Shown here piece by piece: positions 28,673 through 36,909 of a DNA stretch of 64,000 bases. The position numbers and the translations under genes are program-made. The DNA lies in the NCBI GenBank assembly GCA_965247965.1, contig OZ252053.1:6983084-7047083 (forward strand), given 5' to 3'. This DNA comes from UBA7328 sp965247965. GTDB taxonomy: Bacteria > Bacteroidota > Bacteroidia > Chitinophagales > Saprospiraceae. Position 1 is the stretch's first letter, and each line of letters starts with the position of its first letter. Under the pieces are notes generated by a model. The model was not told the origin of the DNA. It saw nothing but the letters and a program-made list of their open reading frames with translations, and searched no databases.

Positions 28673-28682
28673 GGAGTTCTGA

Positions 28683-29765
28683 ATCTTGGCAATAACATCA
28701 AGTGCGGAAACTCCTTAATCGGACATGACTTTTATGATGACCAACTCGACTTATTCCCGGAACAAATGAAGAAGATAAACGCATTTGATTGGAAACAGGG
28801 CTTTTCGGAAATTTTGAAACAAGGCGGGTTTGATGTGGTAATCGGGAATCCGCCATATTTAGGAGGTAGGGAATGGAAGCAGGAAAATGGTAATCAATAT
28901 GAGTATTTTATTCAAAAGTACCAAATCGCAGAATATCAGTTTGATATGTATGTTCTATTTTGGGAACAGGGCATACAATTGGCGAAAGAACAGGGATATA
29001 TTGGATATATAACACCTAATACTTGGCTGAATAATAAAAGTAATGGGAAATTACGTAGCTATATTTTGAAAAACACAACAATAGAACAGATCGTTGATTA
29101 TTCTGCAATAAAAGTATTCCATCAAGCTGTAGTTCTACCAATCATTACAGTTCTAAACAAAGTTCTAAAGCCGAGAGCAAAAGCAGATATATACCTACCG
29201 GGAACGGAAAGTAATGTATCACTTCTGCATAGCATTAGCCAGAGTTTATGGTATGATGGTGAGCATAATATTATCAACATCAATTTGAATGAAAAAGATG
29301 TTGAAATAAAGAGGAAAATTGAAGCCAAATCGGTAGAACTGGAAACTATTTCTGATGTAAAGTTTGGTATTAAGCTATATGAAACTGGAAAGGGAACTCC
29401 ACCACAAAAACCAGAAGCTGCCAAAAACAAGATTTTTGAATCAAACAAAAAATTAGACAAGAGTTATAGACCATATCTTGAAGGAAAGGATATTAACACT
29501 TTTACTGTTTTGTGGCGTAACAGATGGCTTAAATATGGACAAAATCTTGCTGCACCAAGAAAATCTGATTTATTTGAAGGAGAAAGATTATTAGTGAGAA
29601 GAATCGTAGGTGAGCGGCTAATAGCCACTTACACAGAAAGTGATTATGTTACCAGCCAACTTTTGCAGATTGTCAAACCCTTTGACCCTGAAAATGCAAA
29701 ATATGTTTTGGGAATATTAAACTCCAAACTAATTGCTTATTATTTTAGGAAGAAATACAACAGAC
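28683..29765 (+). pseudogene. Type IIG restriction-modification enzyme, middle part
   Basis: Part of an Eco57I/TaqI-type adenine methyltransferase-endonuclease. It begins at the IS end with LGNNIKCGNSLIG, and the catalytic motif IV is FDVVIGNPPYLGG. YITPNTWLNNKSNGKLR and a target-recognition region follow (RPYLEGKDINTF, WLKYGQNLAAPRK, GERLLVRRIVGERL). The N-terminal nuclease domain and the SAM-binding motif I are missing because the gene was cut by the IS at 28682. It breaks off at 29765 inside KKYNRQ, where the composite transposon inserted; the frame resumes at 34613. Confidence 0.88.
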
Positions 29766-30928
29766 CATAGTACATGACAAAACAGGATTGATAAAATAAT
29801 TGCCACGCGTAAAGTGTTGATAATGTGTTACTTACAACACTGAACGACATGGCAATTAAGGAGAAAGTTAAAGAACTTTCCCGAGAATTGAAAATAGAAC
29901 TTAGTAAACTTCACCAGCAAAGGGTAAACTTGATTGCCTCGGCGGTGATCAGTATGTCTACCATTAGGAGTGTCAATATGGTCAAGGTTGCTCACGGTAT
30001 GATTTCAAAAGCGAAGCCATTGAGTAATTATCGTCGTCTTCAACGATTTATCTCTCAGGTGGATTGGGATGACACTGGTCTAGGACATTTGCTTTTGAAA
30101 ATGAGTGAGTTGAAGGGGCCTTATACCCTGCTTGTGGATAGGACAAACTGGCAATTTGGTAAAGTGGATATTAATTTTTTGGTATTTTCTATACTAGGAG
30201 ACGGGTATTCGATACCGATCAAATGGGTGTTGCTTCCAAAGAAAGGCAACTCTGCACAATATGAAAGAATTGAGTTGTTAGAGGAAGTGGTAAAAATTGT
30301 TGGAAAAGGTCAGATAAAGAACGTTATAGGAGACCGGGAATTCATTGGCCAACATTGGGTTAAGTACTTGATAACCAATGAGATAGGATTCAACCTTCGG
30401 GTTAAGGAAGGCATGGTAGGTGTAAAAAATGGCAAGGAGGTAAAACTGGGTTTATTATGTAAAAATAATAAAAGATCATCGCCAAGATTGCCGGGAAAAT
30501 ATTTAGTTGGAGGCAATGAAGTATACGTAAGCGGATTCAGATTTAGAAATGACAAGAACAAATTAGAGTATTTGATAGTCATACACTCTGAGGATGTAGA
30601 AGATGCTTGCGATATCTATGCCAAAAGGTGGTATATTGAAAACATGTTCAAGGACATGAAAACGAATGGTTTTCAACTGGAAGATACACATGTAACTCAT
30701 CCCAAAAGGCTAGAAACATTATTTGGTTTATTAGCCATATCATATGTATGGATGATACGTATAGGCGAATGGATAAAGAGAAAGATACCCTCATTATTCA
30801 AAAAAAATAATCGAGGAAAAAGAAGAAAAAGCATTTTCAGGGGAGGGATAGACAACTATATCAACGCATATATTAACCACGACAGACGGAAAATTTGGCT
30901 CTACTTCCGTTTTTTGTCATGTACTTAG
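29766..30928 (+). mobile_element. IS4-family insertion sequence, left copy
   Basis: 1163 bp. The ends are CATAGTACATGACAAAA and, inverted, CTAAGTACATGACAAAA, imperfect terminal repeats. The transposase stop codon TAG is the last three bases of the element. It differs from the right copy by one base I can see (Lys versus Thr codon in the transposase). Confidence 0.88.
29849..30928 (+). CDS. IS4-family transposase (left copy)
   Basis: A 359-aa DDE transposase. Catalytic residues are visible as the Asp in YTLLVDRTNWQFGK, the Asp in KNVIGDREFIGQHW, and the Glu in the YREK-like signature (AKRWYIENMFKDMK). The N-terminal part (VNLIASAVISMSTIRSVNM, NYRRLQRFIS) matches the IS4/IS10-type DNA-binding region. 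The ATG at 29849 is preferred over the GTG at 29825, which lies eight codons upstream. Confidence 0.9.
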   Translation: MAIKEKVKELSRELKIELSKLHQQRVNLIASAVISMSTIRSVNMVKVAHGMISKAKPLSNYRRLQRFISQVDWDDTGLGHLLLKMSELKGPYTLLVDRTNWQFGKVDINFLVFSILGDGYSIPIKWVLLPKKGNSAQYERIELLEEVVKIVGKGQIKNVIGDREFIGQHWVKYLITNEIGFNLRVKEGMVGVKNGKEVKLGLLCKNNKRSSPRLPGKYLVGGNEVYVSGFRFRNDKNKLEYLIVIHSEDVEDACDIYAKRWYIENMFKDMKTNGFQLEDTHVTHPKRLETLFGLLAISYVWMIRIGEWIKRKIPSLFKKNNRGKRRKSIFRGGIDNYINAYINHDRRKIWLYFRFLSCT

Positions 30929-31321
30929 ATCGAGGCGTTTGAGGCGAAACTCGCCGGAGATCTCGAACGTTGTCAGACCCTCATTGATTCGGCATTCAAC
31001 TATTCGCCAGGATATTGGGAATCGCAGAGCGCCTGCATGGATAAAATATTCATGCTCGCCGACATATATGAAGAGCAGGGAGAAGTTGACAAGGCAATCG
31101 CATTTTTGGAAAATATCCCGGTAATACATGCTTTTTCGATGTCAAAAGGATATGCGACATACCGTTTGAGCCGTTTGTACGAAAAGTCAGGGCTGACGGA
31201 TAAAGCACTAGCCAAATGCAACCTATTGATTAAAGACTATGCCGACTGCGATGAAAAATACAAACCGTGGGTGGAAGAAGTCACCCAAAGGAGGGATCGT
31301 TTGATGGCGAGGGTGTTGTGA
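30929..31321 (+). pseudogene. TPR-containing protein, C-terminal fragment
   Basis: The frame runs directly out of the IS end (EAFEAKLAGDLERCQTLIDS) and contains tetratricopeptide-like helices: FMLADIYEEQGEVDKAIAFLE and TYRLSRLYEKSGLTDKALAKC. It ends normally at 31321. The 5' part was left behind when the IS captured this segment. An internal ATG at 31037 could give a 94-aa peptide, but this is a fragment of a longer repeat protein. Confidence 0.7.
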
Positions 31322-31447
31322 TGAAGATAGCTGAAAAAATTCACAAATGGGTATTTATGGTTTGCTTCTCTGACGGTCTGTTTCGATATGACCCCTCGAC
31401 TCCTCCCTCGACTTCGTAGTTTTATAACTCTTGAGATTAGAGCTGGT

Positions 31448-31750
31448 TCACCCAAGAGTCACAGTTTTCTTTCCTGTCGATACGTCCCTAAACCTATCCA
31501 AAAGGTCGGCGGCCAAGCCGGGCAGTTCCTTAAAGCCTTTAGTGAGTTCCGCACGGATTACTGATTGTTGCTTCTTACTTAACATTTCAAATTCATTCCA
31601 AAAGTCAGCTTGAATTTTAGTCCTTTCTTGGTCTTGTTTGCACATTAAGTAGAGAGTAAAAAACGTGCGCAAGCGGTCGTCGTTAGTGAGTTTGTTCACA
31701 ATCTTTTGAACTCTAGCGTATCTGTACATCTCCTTGAATTTAATCATTTG
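31448..31750 (-). CDS. Small helical protein of unknown function (100 aa)
   Basis: The longer frame starts at 31933 but overlaps the NADH dehydrogenase gene by 145 bp. The part downstream of that gene begins MIKFKEMYRYARVQKIVNKL, at the ATG at 31750, 38 bp after the dehydrogenase stop. The protein is charged and helical (QERTKIQADFWNEFEML, QQSVIRAELTKGF). No family recognised. Probably cotranscribed with the dehydrogenase. Confidence 0.5.
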   Translation of the reverse strand, partial: QMIKFKEMYRYARVQKIVNKLTNDDRLRTFFTLYLMCKQDQERTKIQADFWNEFEMLSKKQQSVIRAELTKGFKELPGLAADLLDRFRDVSTGKKTVTLG

Positions 31751-31788
31751 AATATATCGATTCTTTTGGGTAGCGAAACTCGCGTCTT

Positions 31789-33075
31789 TTAGCTTTCCTT
31801 CCGAAAAGGCCGAATTATCAACCTCAAAGATTGATCGTAAGTCAAATAATTCCAAAACCAATTCACAAAAACGATCAAGCGATTCCTCCACCCGATCAAC
31901 GAAGCAATGTGGACAAAAAGCCAAACCACCCAAGCAAAAAAACCGAAAAATTGGAACGAAGGAAGATCGGCAACAGCCTTATTTCTTCCGACGGTCGCTA
32001 AGGAACCCGGGTCTTTGTACACAAATGATTTTTGACTTTCACGGATTAAATTTCTAGCCAGATTCTTCCCTTGCTGGATGGCGGGTTGCGCCATTTGTGG
32101 ATGGCCGTCCTCGTATCCTTCGCAATACATGCAGGCCAAATCACCGATCGCGTAAGTGTCCTCGAAATTGAGAAGCCGATGATATTCGTCGACTTTGAGT
32201 CGATTGTCGTAGCCTTTTTCGGCACTTTCTAATCCTGCGATCGTCTTGCAATTGACTCCTGCTGCCCAAATGACTTTTATACAAGGTATTCGCTCAGTGG
32301 CAGTGACGACCATATTTCCCTCAATATCTGTAACACGCGTTGATGTTTTTACAATCACTCCCATTTTTTCGAGAAAACGTTGTGCTTTTTCACTGGATTT
32401 TTTAGACATAGCCGGAAGCAACCGGTCGGCACCTTGCAATAGATATATGTCTATTTCATCAGTATCCAGTTCGGGATAGTCCTTAGGTATAATGTACCTT
32501 TTCATCTCGGCTAACGCCCCGGCCATTTCGACTCCTGTGGGGCCACCGCCTACGATCACAATATCGACGAGGTTTTGCCGGTCGTCATAGTCCCTGGTGA
32601 TCAGGGCCATTTCGAGGTCCGAAAGTATCTGGTTTCTTAGGTAAAGCGCCTGGTTGACGCTCTTGAGCGGATAGGCGTATTTTTCAAAATTAGGATTGTT
32701 AAAATAATTGATCTCCGTGCCATAAGCCAGTACCAATTTGTCGTAATTCACATAACCGGATTCGGTTTCTATTCTCTTTTGATCGGGTTTTACCTCTGTC
32801 ACCTTTGTGCATCTGATAGTCAGATTCGGACAGTTTTGAAATGCTTTCCGCAAAGGATAGGCTATTGAACTTGGCTCCAAACCGCTCATAGCGACCTGGT
32901 ACAAAAGCGGTTGAAATTGATGAAAATTGTTTTGATCGATGAGTACGACCTGGTAAGGCTTTCTTACCAACTTTCTCGCAAGATTAAGGCCGGCAAAACC
33001 GGCTCCCACTATGACGATTCGCTCTTGTTTGCTCTCGGGAATATTGATGGGCATGCGTTCTTGCTTTTGGGTCAA
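31789..33075 (-). CDS. ndh: Type II NADH:quinone oxidoreductase
   Basis: A single-subunit, non-proton-pumping NADH dehydrogenase of 428 aa. The FAD-binding GAGFAG is at residues 24-29, and LIDQNNFHQFQPLLYQVA is the hallmark of NDH-2. The NADH-binding Rossmann motif is IVIVGGGPTGVEMAGALAEM, and the second FAD contact is YAIGDLACM. The C-terminal amphipathic/hydrophobic region (FFAWVVWLFVHIASLIGWRN) anchors it to the inner face of the membrane. It is the only intact cargo gene of known function in the composite transposon. Confidence 0.92.
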   Translation of the reverse strand: MTQKQERMPINIPESKQERIVIVGAGFAGLNLARKLVRKPYQVVLIDQNNFHQFQPLLYQVAMSGLEPSSIAYPLRKAFQNCPNLTIRCTKVTEVKPDQKRIETESGYVNYDKLVLAYGTEINYFNNPNFEKYAYPLKSVNQALYLRNQILSDLEMALITRDYDDRQNLVDIVIVGGGPTGVEMAGALAEMKRYIIPKDYPELDTDEIDIYLLQGADRLLPAMSKKSSEKAQRFLEKMGVIVKTSTRVTDIEGNMVVTATERIPCIKVIWAAGVNCKTIAGLESAEKGYDNRLKVDEYHRLLNFEDTYAIGDLACMYCEGYEDGHPQMAQPAIQQGKNLARNLIRESQKSFVYKDPGSLATVGRNKAVADLPSFQFFGFFAWVVWLFVHIASLIGWRNRLIVFVNWFWNYLTYDQSLRLIIRPFRKES

Positions 33076-33093
33076 AGATAACTTACAGTTGGC

Positions 33094-33300
33094 GACTTAC
33101 ACTTCGACCACGCTCAGTACGGGCGGTTGACGACTCTCCGAAGGGGCCTCGTGATTCCGGCTCATCGAAAGCCTCGGGCTTTGAAGACCGAAGTCGAAGT
33201 GTAGTGACTCGTGCACTGTCATCCCGAACGAACGCTTGCCCTGAGCGCCCGCCTGCCGAACGGGCAGGAAGTCGATGGGCAATGAGTCGAAGGATGGCAT
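33094..33300. repeat. REP-like repeat cluster
   Basis: Contains CACTTCGACCACGCTCAGTAC, GTCATCCCGAACGAACGCTTGCCCTGAGC in two parts, and a stem CCTGCC/GGCAGG around 33252-33268. It fills most of the 374-bp gap between ndh and the right IS copy; nothing in 33300-33449 looks coding. Confidence 0.6.
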
Positions 33301-33449
33301 TTGTTTAAGCACATCAAAATCGGAATTAGCCATACTTTGTTGCAACAATATTCACAAACACCCCAGTACTTTGTTACAATTCCTTCCCAATTCGTAAAAA
33401 TTAGTGTTAATTCGTGGATTATGCGCACTTAAGTTTGTAAATGACACTG

Positions 33450-34612
33450 CATAGTACATGACAAAACAGGATTGATAAAATAATTGCCACGCGTAAAGTG
33501 TTGATAATGTGTTACTTACAACACTGAACGACATGGCAATTAAGGAGAAAGTTAAAGAACTTTCCCGAGAATTGAAAATAGAACTTAGTAAACTTCACCA
33601 GCAAAGGGTAAACTTGATTGCCTCGGCGGTGATCAGTATGTCTACCATTAGGAGTGTCAATATGGTCAAGGTTGCTCACGGTATGATTTCAAAAGCGAAG
33701 CCATTGAGTAATTATCGTCGTCTTCAACGATTTATCTCTCAGGTGGATTGGGATGACACTGGTCTAGGACATTTGCTTTTGAAAATGAGTGAGTTGAAGG
33801 GGCCTTATACCCTGCTTGTGGATAGGACAAACTGGCAATTTGGTAAAGTGGATATTAATTTTTTGGTATTTTCTATACTAGGAGACGGGTATTCGATACC
33901 GATCAAATGGGTGTTGCTTCCAAAGAAAGGCAACTCTGCACAATATGAAAGAATTGAGTTGTTAGAGGAAGTGGTAAAAATTGTTGGAAAAGGTCAGATA
34001 AAGAACGTTATAGGAGACCGGGAATTCATTGGCCAACATTGGGTTAAGTACTTGATAACCAATGAGATAGGATTCAACCTTCGGGTTAAGGAAGGCATGG
34101 TAGGTGTAAAAAATGGCACGGAGGTAAAACTGGGTTTATTATGTAAAAATAATAAAAGATCATCGCCAAGATTGCCGGGAAAATATTTAGTTGGAGGCAA
34201 TGAAGTATACGTAAGCGGATTCAGATTTAGAAATGACAAGAACAAATTAGAGTATTTGATAGTCATACACTCTGAGGATGTAGAAGATGCTTGCGATATC
34301 TATGCCAAAAGGTGGTATATTGAAAACATGTTCAAGGACATGAAAACGAATGGTTTTCAACTGGAAGATACACATGTAACTCATCCCAAAAGGCTAGAAA
34401 CATTATTTGGTTTATTAGCCATATCATATGTATGGATGATACGTATAGGCGAATGGATAAAGAGAAAGATACCCTCATTATTCAAAAAAAATAATCGAGG
34501 AAAAAGAAGAAAAAGCATTTTCAGGGGAGGGATAGACAACTATATCAACGCATATATTAACCACGACAGACGGAAAATTTGGCTCTACTTCCGTTTTTTG
34601 TCATGTACTTAG
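33450..34612 (+). mobile_element. IS4-family insertion sequence, right copy
   Basis: 1163 bp, same ends and orientation as the copy at 29766-30928. Its outer (right) flank carries the 9-bp duplication ACAACAGAC at 34613-34621. Confidence 0.88.
33533..34612 (+). CDS. IS4-family transposase (right copy)
   Basis: 359 aa, identical to the left copy apart from Thr instead of Lys in VGVKNGTEVKLG. The DDE residues are intact. Start ATG at 33533; the stop is the last codon of the element. Confidence 0.9.
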   Translation: MAIKEKVKELSRELKIELSKLHQQRVNLIASAVISMSTIRSVNMVKVAHGMISKAKPLSNYRRLQRFISQVDWDDTGLGHLLLKMSELKGPYTLLVDRTNWQFGKVDINFLVFSILGDGYSIPIKWVLLPKKGNSAQYERIELLEEVVKIVGKGQIKNVIGDREFIGQHWVKYLITNEIGFNLRVKEGMVGVKNGTEVKLGLLCKNNKRSSPRLPGKYLVGGNEVYVSGFRFRNDKNKLEYLIVIHSEDVEDACDIYAKRWYIENMFKDMKTNGFQLEDTHVTHPKRLETLFGLLAISYVWMIRIGEWIKRKIPSLFKKNNRGKRRKSIFRGGIDNYINAYINHDRRKIWLYFRFLSCT

Positions 34613-34884
34613 ACAACAGACAAGACAAGACTTTTCCTGAAATACGGATTTATGAATTACGTTCGATGCCTATTTGCATTGGCGATTCAAAACAATTTGT
34701 TGATATAACAAGACTTGTTAACAATCTTTTGAAACTGAACGAGCAGTTGCAAACCACCAAGCTGAAAACCCAACGGCAGCAAATTCAGCGAGCCATTAAC
34801 CATGCCGAGAAAAAGATTGACGAGTTGATTTATGGGCTTTACGGGTTGAGCAAGAAGGAAATTGATATTATTGAAAACTCGTAA
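34613..34884 (+). pseudogene. Type IIG restriction-modification enzyme, C-terminal part
   Basis: Continuation of the gene at 28683-29765. After the duplicated ACAACAGAC the frame reads NRQDKTFPEIRIYELRSMPI, then a coiled-coil region (LVNNLLKLNEQLQTTKLKTQ) and the typical end of Eco57I-type enzymes, KKIDELIYGLYGLSKKEIDI. The ImmA/IrrE gene follows after 25 bp. Confidence 0.85.
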
Positions 34885-34909
34885 ATGGAAGTAACTTTGT
34901 AAAGCTATT

Positions 34910-36097
34910 ATGGCAAAATCCAATGCACATATCAATCCTGAAATGCTTATCTGGTCGAGAAAAACTGTCAAACTGTCTGTTGAATTGGCTGCCCAAAAGA
35001 TAGGCGTTAAACCAGAGAAGTTAGAAGCATGGGAAAATGGAGAAGCATTCCCAACCGTTAAGCAACTATACAAAGTCGCCAATATATATAAGCGACCTTT
35101 TGCCTTGTTTTATTTTCCCGATCCTCCAAGGCATTTTAAGGCATTAAAGGATTTCCGCAAGTTCCACCATCAGTACACGCTTACTGAAAATGAGGAATAC
35201 ATACTGCAAAAGGAACTGATACTTTTTCAGCAAAAAAGGCAGATTGCGTTGGATTTGTATGAACAACTGGACGCAGACTTGCCTGACGGCAAGGCAGGCG
35301 CACCGGAATTCAAACTAAAAGGCACTTTAAATCAATCCCCTGAAAAATTGGCGGAAAAAATTATTGAATATCTCGGTGTTAATCATAATGAAGTTGCCGA
35401 CATAAAACCCGGTTATGATGCCTTGAATTATTGGAAAAAGCTATTGGAATCAAAAGGGATATTGGTTTTTCAAACATCGGGCGTTCCGCTTCACATTATG
35501 AGAGGGGCATGTGTTGCAAAGGAGGTACTGCCTGTAATTATCATCAATAGCAATGACACACAAAACGGGCGTGTTTTTTCTCTTTTTCACGAGTTGGTTC
35601 ATATTGTATTACGTGAGGACGGAATCAGCAATTTCAGGTACAGTGACAGGAACCTATACGACCAGGTGGAAGTGCATTGTAACCAAACAGCAGCAGAAGT
35701 GTTGGTGCCAGCAAACTCCCTTTTAGAATCACTTGTTGTCCATTCTCATAATTCACGCAACGTCCAATGGACAGCTGATGAATTACGTAAATTATCACAT
35801 AGGTTTTGCGTAAGCCGTGAGGTAATTCTCCGCAGATTATTGACACTTGGAAAAACCACCAATAACTTCTATCGGGATTATAGGGATAATCAGGATTACG
35901 GCACTAAAAGGAAATCTTCCGGTGGGGACTACTACCGAAACAAGATTGCAAAAAACGGTGGGCTATTTCTGAATCTTGTCCTGCAAGGATATTATCAGGA
36001 AATAATAACGGCTTCTTCTTTTTGGGATTATACCCAAATAAAGGTTTCTAATCTGGGCAAACTCGAACAACTCCTCTATGCAAAAGTACAGCATTGA
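34910..36097 (+). CDS. XRE-family HTH plus ImmA/IrrE metallopeptidase
   Basis: A 395-aa protein. N-terminal helix-turn-helix (VELAAQKIGVKPEKLEAWENGEAFPTVKQL, about residues 24-55), a middle linker, and a gluzincin-type zinc peptidase with HELVH at residues 227-231 (FSLFHELVHIVL). The ImmA/IrrE family cleaves repressors or antitoxins. Residues 124-130 (LPDGKAG) are encoded by a REP-like palindrome (35278-35300). The gene overlaps the DUF4411 gene by 20 bp, a partnership seen in toxin-antitoxin-like pairs. Placement directly after a type IIG RM gene suggests a defence locus. Confidence 0.85.
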   Translation: MAKSNAHINPEMLIWSRKTVKLSVELAAQKIGVKPEKLEAWENGEAFPTVKQLYKVANIYKRPFALFYFPDPPRHFKALKDFRKFHHQYTLTENEEYILQKELILFQQKRQIALDLYEQLDADLPDGKAGAPEFKLKGTLNQSPEKLAEKIIEYLGVNHNEVADIKPGYDALNYWKKLLESKGILVFQTSGVPLHIMRGACVAKEVLPVIIINSNDTQNGRVFSLFHELVHIVLREDGISNFRYSDRNLYDQVEVHCNQTAAEVLVPANSLLESLVVHSHNSRNVQWTADELRKLSHRFCVSREVILRRLLTLGKTTNNFYRDYRDNQDYGTKRKSSGGDYYRNKIAKNGGLFLNLVLQGYYQEIITASSFWDYTQIKVSNLGKLEQLLYAKVQH

Positions 36098-36554
36098 TAC
36101 AAGTGCCATACTGGATGCATGGGTTCGGCATTATCCGCATGACACCTTTCCTTCTTTTTGGGACAAGTTCAAAACGCTCGCAAAATCAAAGGAAGGAATT
36201 GCGACCGAACTGATTGAGCATGAATTAAGCAAAAAGGATGACGGATGCCATAAATGGTTCAAAGAAAATAACCTGACCAACTTTTTTGTTGAACTTACGG
36301 ACTCTGTACAAAATGCAGTTTCGGACATTCTTAAAAACCCAAATTATCAGCGACTGGTCGAAGACAGGAAAGGAACCTATGGTGCTGACCCATTTGTAAT
36401 TGCGTTAGCTAAAGTAGAAGATTTGATTGTCGTCACCGGTGAAAAAGCATCCAACAACTTGACAAAGCCAAAAATTCCTGACGTCTGCAACGAAATGGGA
36501 ATTGAGTGTATTAATATCTTGGACTTGATGCGAAGGGAAGGGTGGCAATTCTAA
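36078..36554 (+). CDS. DUF4411 family PIN-like protein
   Basis: A 158-aa PIN-like nuclease candidate. It starts MQKYSIDTSAILDAWVRHYP with the first conserved Asp (YSIDTS), has an acidic IEHELSKKDDGCHKWF segment, and GADPFVIALAKVEDLIVVTGE for the third acidic site; IPDVCNEMGIECINILDLM closes the fold. The family usually follows an XRE-ImmA/IrrE gene, as here, and is thought to be the toxic nuclease of the pair. The start lies inside the end of the upstream gene. Confidence 0.85.
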   Translation: MQKYSIDTSAILDAWVRHYPHDTFPSFWDKFKTLAKSKEGIATELIEHELSKKDDGCHKWFKENNLTNFFVELTDSVQNAVSDILKNPNYQRLVEDRKGTYGADPFVIALAKVEDLIVVTGEKASNNLTKPKIPDVCNEMGIECINILDLMRREGWQF

Positions 36555-36663
36555 ATGTCAAGTTTATCAATCAGCGGCAAATAAGCAAATAAGTAATAAA
36601 ACTTAATCGCAATTAACAGTTTTTATCTTGCACATTTTTTCACAATCAAAACTTCAAAAAAAA

Positions 36664-36909
36664 ATGAAATACTTCAAGATTTTTTACTTTTTTGCAGCTC
36701 TCTTTCTTACCGGCATTGCCGTCTCTTCCTGTGGCAATAAATCAACTAAAAGTACTGGCACAGAACAACAAGGCAAGGAATACACATCAGCCTACGTTTG
36801 CCCCATGCATTGCGAAGGAAGTGGAAGCGATGAAACGGGTAAATGTTCGGTGTGTGGGATGGATTACGTATTAAATGCAGACCATAATGAGGATGGGCAC
36901 AAGCACTAA
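36664..36909 (+). CDS. Heavy-metal-binding domain (HMBD) lipoprotein
   Basis: An 81-aa lipoprotein. The start at 36664 gives MKYFKIFYFFAALFLTGI followed by AVSSC, with the lipidated Cys at 23; an upstream frame to 36628 adds a poor N-terminus. The mature part has the HMBD signature YVCPMHCEGSGSDETGKC and CSVCGMDYV, and a His-rich tail (HNEDGHKH). It probably binds Cu or a similar ion in the periplasm and supplies the CusA-type pump downstream. Confidence 0.88.
   Translation: MKYFKIFYFFAALFLTGIAVSSCGNKSTKSTGTEQQGKEYTSAYVCPMHCEGSGSDETGKCSVCGMDYVLNADHNEDGHKH

Larger units (their letters stand above)
26363..28682 (+). mobile_element. Unclassified frameshifting insertion sequence (2320 bp)
   Basis: Perfect 15-bp terminal inverted repeats TCAGAACTCCTTACC (26363-26377, and inverted at 28668-28682). 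It carries two consecutive frames linked by a poly-A slippery site. The flanks (CAGAC and ATCTT) show no target duplication and belong to two different broken genes. This points to recombination between IS copies or an adjacent deletion rather than a simple insertion. I cannot assign a named IS family. Confidence 0.85.
29766..34612. mobile_element. Composite transposon: two IS4-family copies with NADH dehydrogenase cargo (4847 bp)
   Basis: Two 1163-bp IS copies in direct orientation (29766-30928 and 33450-34612) enclose 2521 bp of cargo. The outer flanks carry an identical 9-bp sequence ACAACAGAC (29757-29765 and 34613-34621). The inner flanks do not match these or each other, so the whole unit moved as one. 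Removing it with one duplication rejoins KKYNR to QDKTFPEIRIYEL, restoring the type IIG gene. Cargo: a TPR gene fragment, a small gene, an intact type II NADH dehydrogenase, and REP-like repeats. Confidence 0.88.

Noticed and set aside
29757..30937. Independent target duplications around each IS4 copy
   Set aside because: Flanks of each copy alone do not match (ACAACAGAC versus ATCGAGGCG on the left copy); only the outer flanks of the pair match.
31751..31933. N-terminal extension of the small protein at 31448
   Set aside because: It would overlap the NADH dehydrogenase C-terminus by 145 bp, and the upstream part reads as a shadow of that gene.
33097..33428. Open frames between ndh and the right IS4 copy
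   Set aside because: They read through palindromic repeats and have no coding signature.
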